DNA from: VAZQ01 sp963702695 | GTDB taxonomy: Bacteria; Pseudomonadota; Alphaproteobacteria; Rhizobiales; Xanthobacteraceae | Direction of reading: 5' to 3' | Assembly (NCBI GenBank): GCA_963702695.1 | Contig: CAVPDS010000034.1 | Span: forward strand, 62,001-126,000 | Length of the DNA stretch: 64,000 bases | Shown here: positions 46,439 through 54,770 of the stretch, piece by piece | Numbering within the stretch: the first letter of the stretch is position 1 | Layout: every line of letters starts with the position of its first letter | The notes under the pieces: model-generated | The model's database searches: none | What the model was told of the DNA's origin: nothing | Seen by the model: only the letters and a program-made list of their open reading frames with translations | Program-made: the position numbers and the translations under genes

Positions 46439-48160
46439 TTACACCAGTGGCCCGGGCGACTTGCGGTAGCGGTTCACGATCGCGTCCGCGCTCATGTAGG
46501 CGACGGCCTCGATGGTGAGCGTCGGATTGAAGCCGCTCATCGAGGGGTTGGTCGAACTGCCGACGATGAAGAGGTTCGGAATATCCCAGCTCTGGCTGTA
46601 GCGATTGACCACCGACGTCTTTGGATCGCTGCCCATGCGCGTGCCGCCTTGGGTGTGCGGCCCCGGAGCGCCGCCGCCGAGCGGCGCGCGCCACACGTGC
46701 GCCGCTCCCATGGCGCGGCCGATCTCTTCGAGTTTCTGGTGGATGAATGCGACCGCCTTGCGTTCGTTTGGCCGGCGCCAATCGTAGGTGATCCGCGGCG
46801 CCGGCAGGCCCCAGGCGTCGCGCACATTGGGATCGAGGTCGATGGTGTGGTCCGCGTAGGGCAGATTCTCGGTCTCGGACATGACCACGGCGTGACGCGC
46901 GTAATACTTGGCGAAGAAATCTCGATAAGCTGCGCCCCAGCGCGGCATGCCTTCCGGGGTTTCCATGCTCAACGCGGTGGCGATCGGACCGCCTTCCTGG
47001 CTGGAGGTGGCGACCGCGACTTGCGAACCTCGGATGAATCCCACGCTGCCGTGGTCGTAATTGTCGGCGTTGAAATCGTCGAGCGCGTGCTTCTGCGCGT
47101 TCGGCCCGATGAAGTTGTTCACATAGCGGTCGTCAAACGCGGCAAAAACCTTGGCGCCGATGTGCGCCATGATGTGCTTGCCCACCTGCCCGCTCGAATT
47201 GGCGAGTCCGTTGGGGAATTTCTCGGTCTTCGACAACAGCAGCAAGCGCGTGTTGTCGTAGATAAACGGCGAGAGGATGACGATCTCGGCCTCGACCGTA
47301 TTATCGGAGCCGCCGGGGCCATAATACGACACCCCGGTCGCGCGCCCGCTGTTGTCGCTGTTGACGCGGTAGCACATGGCGCCGGTGATGAGCTTGAAAT
47401 TGCCGGTGGCGTCCGCCTCCGGCAGCTTGGTCACCAGGATCGATGACTTGGCGCCGACGTGACACCCGAACGCCTGGCAAAAGCCGCAATAGCTGCAGCC
47501 GGGTCGGCCCTTATAGGGCTGCGAAATGATCGCGTGCGGAGCCGAGAACGGATGCAGCCCGAGCTTCTTTGCTGCCTCGTTGAACAACGCGCCGGACTGG
47601 TCTTCGGTCAGCGGCGGCAGCGGATATTCGCGCTGGCGCGGCGCTTCAAACATGTTGCCGCCGTCAAGCTTGCGACCCTGAACGTTGCCGGCCTTGCCGG
47701 ACACGCCGAGGTCGTATTCGGCCTTGTCGTAGAAAGGCTCAAGGTCGGCATAGCTCATCGGCCAGTCCGCCAGCGAGGAGTCGGCCGGGATCGCGGCGGC
47801 GCCGTAGCGCTCGATCGTGTGCGAGCGGGCACGGAAATCGTCCTCGTGGAAGCGCCATGACACCGCGCCGTAGTGGACGGTACCGCCGCCGGCCTGGTTG
47901 CCCATGCTGATGCTCCGCAGCGGCGTCGCGCGCGTGTTCGCATTTGGCCGCCAGGTCACCGGCTGGCGCTTGACGTCCGGACGCAGGTCCTGGCGCTGGA
48001 AGAAGCGCAGTTCATCCTGCGGCGCGAAGTCCGCCGTGCTCAAACGCGGGCCGCGTTCAAGGGCTATGACTTTCATGCCCGCTTTTGCGAGCTCGGCTGC
48101 AAGAACTCCGCCGGCTGCGCCCACGCCGACGATGACGACATCGGTCTTTTCGGTTGCCAT
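46439..48160 (-). CDS. GMC oxidoreductase (gluconate-dehydrogenase large-subunit-like)
   Basis: A 573-residue FAD dehydrogenase. The dinucleotide motif VIVGVGAAGGVLAAELAKAG is at residues 9-28, MGNQAGGGTVHYGAVSWRF follows, and GTRMGSDPKTSVVNRY plus SSTNPSMSGFNPTLTIEAVA close the fold. A Cys-rich loop C-x2-C-x2-C-x4-C (CSYCGFCQAFGCHVG) recalls the iron-sulfur region of FAD-dependent glucose dehydrogenases. No gamma subunit or cytochrome c gene is adjacent and there is no Tat or Sec signal, which is odd for the family. The substrate is unknown. Confidence 0.88.
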   Translation of the reverse strand: MATEKTDVVIVGVGAAGGVLAAELAKAGMKVIALERGPRLSTADFAPQDELRFFQRQDLRPDVKRQPVTWRPNANTRATPLRSISMGNQAGGGTVHYGAVSWRFHEDDFRARSHTIERYGAAAIPADSSLADWPMSYADLEPFYDKAEYDLGVSGKAGNVQGRKLDGGNMFEAPRQREYPLPPLTEDQSGALFNEAAKKLGLHPFSAPHAIISQPYKGRPGCSYCGFCQAFGCHVGAKSSILVTKLPEADATGNFKLITGAMCYRVNSDNSGRATGVSYYGPGGSDNTVEAEIVILSPFIYDNTRLLLLSKTEKFPNGLANSSGQVGKHIMAHIGAKVFAAFDDRYVNNFIGPNAQKHALDDFNADNYDHGSVGFIRGSQVAVATSSQEGGPIATALSMETPEGMPRWGAAYRDFFAKYYARHAVVMSETENLPYADHTIDLDPNVRDAWGLPAPRITYDWRRPNERKAVAFIHQKLEEIGRAMGAAHVWRAPLGGGAPGPHTQGGTRMGSDPKTSVVNRYSQSWDIPNLFIVGSSTNPSMSGFNPTLTIEAVAYMSADAIVNRYRKSPGPLV

Positions 48161-48381
48161 GGCTCAAATCCTCCCATCGCTCGCATGCGTGCCTGCGTTA
48201 TCGCAAGCATGCAGCTTCGGGAGCCCTGTCACAAGGGCCGGATCGGCCCGGTCCGGAACTTCAATCCCGGAAAAAGGGAGACCGACGCTACTTGAGTATC
48301 GGTGCTCAAGATTGTTCACTATTGGCTCGGATTGGGGTGGGAGCGCACGATCCCGCCGCACAGTCGTCTGGGAGGTTTGCC

Positions 48382-49449
48382 ATGATCAGCTTCTTGCCCG
48401 TTGGGACTTCAAGGCGATTTGCGCTTCTCGCTCTGCCGGTATGCGCATTGACCTGGGCGGGCATGTCGAGCGCGCAAGTAAAGGCCGCAGACCAGTTGAT
48501 TCCCGTCACGGTCGAGTTGGGGGACGTGTCGCTCACCAAGCTGCCGTTCATCATGGCCGCCGACAACGGCATCTACGAGCGCAACGGCCTCAAGGTCAGT
48601 CAGTTCATCACGCCCTCCGCGGCCGCAGCGGTGCGCGGATCGGGCGTCGTCGTCCCGCCCGAGAACATCAAAAGCAACGTCATAGCCGAAATCAACATCG
48701 GCGGCGGCAGCCCGACCATGGTGCGCATGACGTCGGTCGCCACCGCACCGCACCGCGTCATCCTGGCTACCACCGACAACGTGTCACGGTTCCACGTCAT
48801 CAGCCGCGCCGACATCACCCAGCCGGAAGAGCTCAAGGGAAAGCGCATCGGATATGGCAATCTCGGCGCGCTCGATCACCTGTCGATGGTCCTGTTCTTG
48901 AGAAAAATGGGTTGGGACCCGAACCGCGACGTCTCGATGTTATCGAACGGCAACGGTCCTCAGAGCATCGTCAAGGGCCTCGTCGACGCCTTCGCAGGCA
49001 CCGACATCGCGCTGACCGAATCCAAGAAGCTCGGCCTGCGTGACCTGGTCGATCTCGGCCAATATCATTTTGTCATGCCTGGCTCAGGCGTGAACGCGCT
49101 GAGCGCATGGCTGCCGAAGAACCGCGACACCGCGGCACGCTTCATAAAGGCGACTGTCGAGGCGATCGCGCTGATGAAGACTGACAAAAAGGCGGCCTTC
49201 GCCTCGATGACCAAGTGGTATGGAATCACCAACTCCGAGAAGTTGGAAGCGGTTTATGCCGAGGCTACCAAATTGCCAAGCAAGCCCTATCCTTCGATCG
49301 AAGGGCTCAAAACCATGCAGTCGGTCTACGCTTGGCGTGAGATGACGCTTCGCAAGCCCGAAGACTTCACCGACTCGAGTTTCGTCGCGACGCTCGACAA
49401 CAGCGGCTACATCGACGGTCTTTACAAGAAGAGCGCTACCGCCAAGTAA
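48382..49449 (+). CDS. NMT1/SsuA-like ABC transporter substrate-binding protein
   Basis: A 355-residue exported binding protein: signal peptide to MSSAQ, then VELGDVSLTKLPFIMAADNG, YERNGLKVSQFITP, ELKGKRIGYGNLGALDHLSM and KLGLRDLVDLGQYHF. Typical ligands are sulfonates, nitriles or pyrimidine-like compounds. ATG at 48382 has GGGAGG 6 bases upstream. It is divergent from the GMC gene. No ABC membrane or ATPase gene is adjacent. Confidence 0.86.
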   Translation: MISFLPVGTSRRFALLALPVCALTWAGMSSAQVKAADQLIPVTVELGDVSLTKLPFIMAADNGIYERNGLKVSQFITPSAAAAVRGSGVVVPPENIKSNVIAEINIGGGSPTMVRMTSVATAPHRVILATTDNVSRFHVISRADITQPEELKGKRIGYGNLGALDHLSMVLFLRKMGWDPNRDVSMLSNGNGPQSIVKGLVDAFAGTDIALTESKKLGLRDLVDLGQYHFVMPGSGVNALSAWLPKNRDTAARFIKATVEAIALMKTDKKAAFASMTKWYGITNSEKLEAVYAEATKLPSKPYPSIEGLKTMQSVYAWREMTLRKPEDFTDSSFVATLDNSGYIDGLYKKSATAK

Positions 49450-49500
49450 ACACCACTGCTAACATTCTGGCGTGCCGCAAATCGGGGCGCATCTATATCC

Positions 49501-49593
49501 GCTCGTCCCCGCGAAAGCGGGGGACCCAGTGCCACAAGTTCCGCCCTTCCTGCATGTTGCCCCTGGTTTCCCGCTTGCGTAGGAATGAGCGGA
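49501..49593. repeat. Dispersed palindromic repeat (both arms)
   Basis: GCTCGTCCCCGCGAAAGCGG plus GGGACCCAGTGCCAC, and CCCCTGGTTTCCCGCTTGCG plus TAGGAATGAGCGG, form the two arms between convergent genes. It probably ends transcription from both sides. Confidence 0.75.
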
Positions 49594-49628
49594 GGACGTG
49601 GCCTGCAATCGTTTCAACGGGACGCGAG

Positions 49629-50672
49629 CTAGATTTCGATTCCGATCCCCGCCGCACGCGCCTTGTCGTGCGCGAGCTTCGCGAGCGCCATGAAGCCGAC
49701 GCCTTGATCGGAGTTCTGCTTGAACACCGTGATTTCATCCGGCGAGCGCCGTCCCTGCGCTTTGCCCGCGACCAGTTCTCCGAGGTCGGCGATGCTTTCC
49801 CAGGAAATGATGCCGCTTTCGGCCGGCTCGAAAAGATCGGCCTGCTCATCCATGATCGCCTGCTCTTTCAGCGTGGCGACGACGCGATCGGCGCGCGCGA
49901 TCACGGCATCGTCGAACTCGCGCCGCGGCCGCGCCACCGAGCCCTGCAGCAGCACACCCTTGTTGCTGGCGACGATCGACGTGACGTGCTGGCCCGGCTT
50001 GAGCCACGCACCGAACAGGACCGGAACATTGCTGCCGGTGGCAAGACAGATCAAATCGGCGTCGTGCGCGACGTCCTCGGGGCGCTCGGCGGCGATGATG
50101 CGCGCGCGCACCTGCCGTTGCATGCGCGCGACGAAGCGGGCGCGATTCTCGGCGCTGCGGCTGAACACCCGCACGGTGTCGATCGACGGACGGATGGTGC
50201 ACATCGTGACCAGATGCCGCCGCGCCTGCCGGCCGGTGCCATAAAGACCGAGCACGCGGCAATCAGGCCGCGCCAGGATATCGGTGCCGACCGCGCCGGT
50301 GATCGGCGTCTCGGTGCCGAACCAGTCTTCCGGCGGCTCCTCGAACAGCGGCAACGATCCGACGATGATGGTCTTGAGCTCTGCCGTCTCGCTGTCATAG
50401 GCGACATAGACGCGCTTGCCGGCCTTCTCATACTGCTGTGCGCCGCCATGGAAGGTGAACCGCTCGACGTGAATGAAACATCCGGCGACCTGCAGCCGAT
50501 GGCATCCGCCCGGATGGACGCTGACGCGCCGATCCTCGTGCTGGATGCGGATGCGGGGCGCCGAATAGGCCGGCCTTTCACCCTGATCCCGAAAGCCATC
50601 ACGCACCGCCGCCACCGCTTCCCCGATCGAAATCATGCCCTTGAGTTCTTCTGACTTGATCAGCAGTGCCAT
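49629..50672 (-). CDS. Ornithine cyclodeaminase/mu-crystallin family protein
   Basis: A 347-residue NAD(P)-dependent protein of the OCD family. The opening ALLIKSEELKGMISIGEAVA, the substrate-site RIRIQHEDRR region, the Rossmann motif VLGLYGTGRQARRHL and the later SVARPRREFDDAVI are typical. Members include ornithine cyclodeaminase, alanine dehydrogenase, ketimine reductases and opine-type enzymes; the exact reaction cannot be read. ATG at 50672 with AGAGGAAA upstream was chosen; the open frame continues much further 5' but that part is antisense noise over the MFS gene. Confidence 0.87.
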   Translation of the reverse strand: MALLIKSEELKGMISIGEAVAAVRDGFRDQGERPAYSAPRIRIQHEDRRVSVHPGGCHRLQVAGCFIHVERFTFHGGAQQYEKAGKRVYVAYDSETAELKTIIVGSLPLFEEPPEDWFGTETPITGAVGTDILARPDCRVLGLYGTGRQARRHLVTMCTIRPSIDTVRVFSRSAENRARFVARMQRQVRARIIAAERPEDVAHDADLICLATGSNVPVLFGAWLKPGQHVTSIVASNKGVLLQGSVARPRREFDDAVIARADRVVATLKEQAIMDEQADLFEPAESGIISWESIADLGELVAGKAQGRRSPDEITVFKQNSDQGVGFMALAKLAHDKARAAGIGIEI

Positions 50673-50707
50673 CGTGCGCGTTTCCTCTGCTATGAATGAA
50701 TGCTGAG

Positions 50708-50825
50708 TGTCGCCCCGCGGAAAGGCGAAAGCGGGGACACTTACGCCGTGTCGAATGTATCGTAGCGCCGCCGAACGACAATCCCCGGCGCGAGGGCATA
50801 AGTCCCGCTTTCGCGGGGCCGACGA
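50708..50825. repeat. Dispersed palindromic repeat (both arms)
   Basis: TGTCGCCCCGCGGAAAGGCG plus AAAGCGGGGAC, and AAGTCCCGCTTTCGCGGGGC plus CGACGAG, flank about 60 bp. It lies between the MFS transporter and the OCD-family gene, both on the minus strand. Confidence 0.75.
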
Positions 50826-50836
50826 GTAATTCGGAA

Positions 50837-52102
50837 CTACGGCAGCCGGTCGACTTTGCTGGAAATTGCGCCGGCGCCCCGGAGGCCATCTTGCAGCGGC
50901 TTCTCGCCGCCCACCCCGCGCGCCCGCACTAACGCGAACGGCGTAGCGCCGGCGCACAGGCAGAGGACGGCGGTGACCGCGGTCGTCATCATCAACGGCG
51001 CCGGGGTGCCGTCCGCAAGGAAGCCATAGAGCTGCGCAAAGACCGCGCCGCAAAGGTTCTGGGTGAAGACGCCGATGCCGGCCGCCGTGCCGGCAAGCTG
51101 CGGATTGACCGCCATGGCGCCGGCCTGACCGAACGGCAGCGCGATGCCCTGCGCCATGGTGACGAAGAAGCCGGGCAGAAAGAACGTCAGCGGCACCACG
51201 TGACCCGCCAGCAGAAAGCCAGACTGCGTAGCGACCGCGGCCAAAGACAAGATCGATCCGGCGAGCACCATGGTTTCGTTGGCGACGCGGCCGCTCAACC
51301 GCGTGGAGATGAAATTGCCGATCAGAAAGCCGAAAGGAAACAGCAGGAAGTAGAGGCCGAACTCGGATGAGGGCCGATGCAGCAGTTCCTTCATCAGGGT
51401 CGAAGCGGATGTCGCCGTGACGAGGAAAGTCCCCGTGCTGAGCCCGCTTTGCAGGACAAACGCCGTGAAGCGGGCGTGGCCGAATAGCTCGCCATAGCTT
51501 CGCAGCACGCCCGCGCCCGATCGGGCAGCTTGTCCGGGCGGCCGGCTCTCGAACACGGCGACGTAGGCGCCGATCAGGATGAGGCTTCCGACCAGCAGCG
51601 CGAAACCGAACACGCTCCGCCATCCGAGCGTATCGATCAGGAGCCCCCCGACCAGCGGCGAAACCATCGGGCCAAGGGTATAGAACATCGTGAGGTAGGC
51701 GATCGCCTTGACAAGGCGGCCGGGGCCGTAGACGTCCGAAGCAATCGCGCGCACCAGGGTCACGCCGCAGCCAGCGCCGATCGCCTGCAGCAGCCGCCCT
51801 GCCACCAGAGTCGTGACGGAATTGGCCATGAAGGAGAGGACACTTCCCAGCAGAAATAGACTGAGCCCCGACAGCAACAAAGGCCGGCGGCCGTAGCGAT
51901 CGGACAGCGAACCGTAGACCAGGTTCGCACAAGCCATGCCGAACAAGGCGATGCTGAAAGTGAGCTGCGCGAGCGCGTCGGAGAGATCCAGCGCGACCTT
52001 TACAGCGGGAATGACCGGCATGAACAGGTGGACGGCGAGCGGCCCGACCAGCGAGATCGAAGCCAGCGCCACAGCAAACAGCGGACCCGGCGTACGCGTC
52101 AT
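50837..52102 (-). CDS. MFS transporter, Bcr/CflA drug-resistance type
   Basis: A 421-residue, 12-helix major facilitator. Motif A is GSLSDRYGRRPLLLSG between helices 2 and 3, and AGRLLQAIGAGCGVTLVRAI in helix 4 is typical of the Bcr/CflA drug:proton antiporters, as is FHMPVIP-like LFMPVIPAVK in helix 1. The start is ATG at 52102; GTG at 52132 is possible. It likely exports a small toxic compound. It may share a transcript with the OCD-family gene, but a palindromic repeat lies between. Confidence 0.87.
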   Translation of the reverse strand: MTRTPGPLFAVALASISLVGPLAVHLFMPVIPAVKVALDLSDALAQLTFSIALFGMACANLVYGSLSDRYGRRPLLLSGLSLFLLGSVLSFMANSVTTLVAGRLLQAIGAGCGVTLVRAIASDVYGPGRLVKAIAYLTMFYTLGPMVSPLVGGLLIDTLGWRSVFGFALLVGSLILIGAYVAVFESRPPGQAARSGAGVLRSYGELFGHARFTAFVLQSGLSTGTFLVTATSASTLMKELLHRPSSEFGLYFLLFPFGFLIGNFISTRLSGRVANETMVLAGSILSLAAVATQSGFLLAGHVVPLTFFLPGFFVTMAQGIALPFGQAGAMAVNPQLAGTAAGIGVFTQNLCGAVFAQLYGFLADGTPAPLMMTTAVTAVLCLCAGATPFALVRARGVGGEKPLQDGLRGAGAISSKVDRLP

Positions 52103-52382
52103 TTGTTCCCGTGATGTGCCCGAGCTGTGCACGGTTGATGCCTGAACGCAGCATTCTCTGCTTCAAGTCGGCTCTTCGACGTTGAAGAGTGCGGCAACCG
52201 GGTTCACGAAGGGGGATATCGGCGCGCCCACTATTGCCAACGTTACGCGATTCCATCACCGGATCAATACGGACGAGGTTTTCGCCATACCCAGTGGATC
52301 GGCCGGCGTAGTTTTCCTAAGCTCAGCGCCCGGTGAACTTGATCGTCAGTGCCGTAGCGTTCACGGCAGAGGGTTGAAGCCC

Positions 52383-53498
52383 ATGAAGATCAGCAAGATC
52401 GAGATACTGCCCGCCGACATGCCGCAATCGGACCCGAAATGGCGGTTCTCGATCCATGCCAACCGCATTTCGCAGGGTTGGCTGGTCTCGATCACCGCCG
52501 ACGACGGCACCGTCGGCTATGGCTATGCCTCCGCCACCAAGCACATGGGCGCCAGCAGCGAAGGCCTCAAGGGCGTGCTCGATGACTTCACGCGCCTGCT
52601 GATCGGCCGCGACCCCTTCGATATCGAAGCCATCATCGCCGATCTCGATCATCGTCTGCGCGGCATGAACCAGGCCAAGGCCGCAATCGACTGCGCACTC
52701 TACGAGATAGCGTCGCGCTCGCTCGGTGTTCCGCTCTGTACGCTCTTCGGCGGCAAGTTCCGGACCGAATTTTCCGTGCTGCGGGTGTTGTCGCTCAAGC
52801 AGCCGCACGAGATGGCCGCCAAGGCGCAAGAGCTGGTCGATGCCGGCTACCGCGACATCAAGATCAAGGTTGATGGACACGTCGATCTCGATGCCGCGCG
52901 CGTTCGCGCGATCCGCGATCAGGTCGGTCCCGAGATCCGGCTCACGATCGACGCCAACCAGGCCTACAAGCCGAAGGGAGCGGTCCGTCTCGCCACGAAA
53001 GTCGTCGATCTCGACGTGGAAATCTTCGAGCAGCCGTGCAACGCCGACGATCACGCCGGGCTGAAATTCGTGACCGATCACTCTCCCATCGCGGTCGAAG
53101 CCGACGAGAGCGCAGCATCGGTCCGCGATGTGCTCACGCTCGTGTCCAACCGCATCGTCGATCTCGTGAGCCTCAAGGTCCCGAAGCTTGGCGGCTTGCG
53201 CAACACGATCGCCGCCGCGCGGATCTGCGAGGCGGCTGACATTCCATGCCGGCTCGGCGCCCATGTCGGCCCGCGGCTATTGACGGCGCAGGCCATGCAT
53301 CTCGCCGCCAGCCTGCCGAGCCTGAGCTTCGCCTGCGAGTTCGGCGAGTTCGTCCGGCTCAAGAATGACATTACCGAAGGCGTCGAGAACGAAAACGGCG
53401 TGGTCCGCCTGCCCGCGGGGATCGGCTCCGGTGCCAGGCTGCGCGCGGATGCACAGACGCAGATCGCGCAAGCCGCGCGCGTTGGCGGCGCGGGCTGA
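52383..53498 (+). CDS. Enolase-superfamily enzyme (mandelate racemase/muconate-lactonizing group)
   Basis: A 371-residue enzyme. The acid-base pair is Lys160-x-Lys162 (RDIKIKVDG), and metal ligands are Asp190 (LTIDANQAY), Glu216 (IFEQPC) and Asp241 (VEADESA), with Lys in LKVPKLGG. These sit at almost the same positions as in the enzyme at 24626. ATG at 52383 was chosen. It is followed 52 bp later by an iron-type binding protein, repeating the binding protein plus enolase pairing seen at 21653-25729. The substrate is unknown. Confidence 0.87.
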   Translation: MKISKIEILPADMPQSDPKWRFSIHANRISQGWLVSITADDGTVGYGYASATKHMGASSEGLKGVLDDFTRLLIGRDPFDIEAIIADLDHRLRGMNQAKAAIDCALYEIASRSLGVPLCTLFGGKFRTEFSVLRVLSLKQPHEMAAKAQELVDAGYRDIKIKVDGHVDLDAARVRAIRDQVGPEIRLTIDANQAYKPKGAVRLATKVVDLDVEIFEQPCNADDHAGLKFVTDHSPIAVEADESAASVRDVLTLVSNRIVDLVSLKVPKLGGLRNTIAAARICEAADIPCRLGAHVGPRLLTAQAMHLAASLPSLSFACEFGEFVRLKNDITEGVENENGVVRLPAGIGSGARLRADAQTQIAQAARVGGAG

Positions 53499-53550
53499 AG
53501 GATTTGCGGGTCGACGATGGGCTCGCCGGACCAGCACTCGGAGTGAGGAA

Positions 53551-54642
53551 ATGTTTTCAAGCCGAACCGCGTTTCCAAGCTCGCTGCTCGCGCTTGCCGC
53601 CGTCGTGGCCTTTTGCACGACATCGGCGCACGCGCTCACAACGGAGGAGATTCTCAACTATACGGGGCCGGACCGGCAGAAGGTCTTGGAAGAGGGCGCG
53701 CGCAAGGAAGGCACCGTCGTCATCTACTCCGGCATGATCGTGAACCAGCTCCTGCGGCCGCTCACCGAAGCCTTCGAGAAGAAGTATCCCTTCATCAGGA
53801 CGAAATACTACCGCGGCGACGGCAATCAGGTGATCGCGAAGCTCAATGCCGAAATTCGCGCCAATGCGCTGGTAGCCGACATCGTCGAAGGCAGCGGCAT
53901 GTCGGCTGCGGCCGGCGGGTCGGGGGTCGTGCTGCCGTTCACCTCGCCCTTGTTCGAAGCCCTGCCGAAGGAGGACATCGCGCCCGACCGCACTTGGGCG
54001 GCGACGCGCTTCCGCTACATCGCGACCGGCTACAACACGAAGTACATCGCCAAGGGGGACGCGCCGAAGAACTACGACGATCTGCTCGATCCGAGATGGA
54101 AGGGCAAGATGGCCTGGCACGCGAACTCCGACGCCAGCGGCGCTCTCGTCACCATCAGCAGCCTGCGGGTCGCCTGGGGCGAGGAGAAGACGGATGCCTA
54201 TCTCGCGAAACTCGCCAAGCAAGACATTGCGCCGCTTGCGGTCAGCAACCGCCAGGTGGTCGATCAGATGATCTGGGGCGAATACTGGATCGGCATCGGC
54301 ATCTCCGCGCACCATCCGATCATCAGCGCCCGCCAGGGCGCGCCGGCGGCCACCGTGATGTTCGATCCGACTCCGAGCCTGAGCGATTCCATCCAGGTGC
54401 TCAGAGGCACGAAACATCCCCACGCGGCGATGCTGTTCGTCGATTTCATCCTGTCGAGCGAGGCACAGCGCATGCTGCAGGCGGCCGATTATTTCCCCTC
54501 CAATCCGAACGTCGAGCCGTCGCCGAGCCTCAAGATGATCGTACCGAAGAACGCAGGCATAAGCGCTGTGCTGCTGACCTCCGACCGGCTCGAAGAGCTC
54601 ACGCCGAAGTCCGCCGAGCTTTACAGCAAATATTTTCGCTGA
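53551..54642 (+). CDS. ABC transporter substrate-binding protein (iron/spermidine-type fold)
   Basis: A 363-residue exported binding protein: signal peptide to SAHAL, then KEGTVVIYSGMIVNQLLRPL, FEKKYPFIRTKYYRGDGNQV, NYDDLLDPRWKGKMAWH and FILSSEAQRMLQAADYFP, typical of the Fe3+/thiamine-type binding group. ATG at 53551 follows TGAGGAA. No permease or ATPase gene is adjacent; it is an orphan next to an enolase-superfamily gene and an exported amidase. Confidence 0.87.
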   Translation: MFSSRTAFPSSLLALAAVVAFCTTSAHALTTEEILNYTGPDRQKVLEEGARKEGTVVIYSGMIVNQLLRPLTEAFEKKYPFIRTKYYRGDGNQVIAKLNAEIRANALVADIVEGSGMSAAAGGSGVVLPFTSPLFEALPKEDIAPDRTWAATRFRYIATGYNTKYIAKGDAPKNYDDLLDPRWKGKMAWHANSDASGALVTISSLRVAWGEEKTDAYLAKLAKQDIAPLAVSNRQVVDQMIWGEYWIGIGISAHHPIISARQGAPAATVMFDPTPSLSDSIQVLRGTKHPHAAMLFVDFILSSEAQRMLQAADYFPSNPNVEPSPSLKMIVPKNAGISAVLLTSDRLEELTPKSAELYSKYFR

Positions 54643-54770
54643 GGACCGCAGATCCGCGATCGGTCATCGACGGCCGAGCCCAGGTCCACGGCCCGTCCGG
54701 ACGCCAGTCCGGGTTTGACCCGCTGCAAGGGGCGCACCGATGGTGTAGGGTCAAGCCTCGACTGGTGAAT

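Noticed and set aside
14682..50825. Regular palindromic repeats as a CRISPR array
   Set aside because: The copies are single, kilobases apart, and each has complementary arms; there are no evenly spaced spacers and no cas genes.
50690..52259. Long 5' extension of the OCD-family frame (over 500 codons) across the MFS gene
   Set aside because: The extension is the wrong frame of the MFS transporter and is rich in Arg/Ala/Gly; the OCD homology begins at 50672.
53613..54770. 386-codon extension in front of the amidase
   Set aside because: It overlaps the binding-protein gene in another frame and lacks any domain; the amidase has its own signal peptide.
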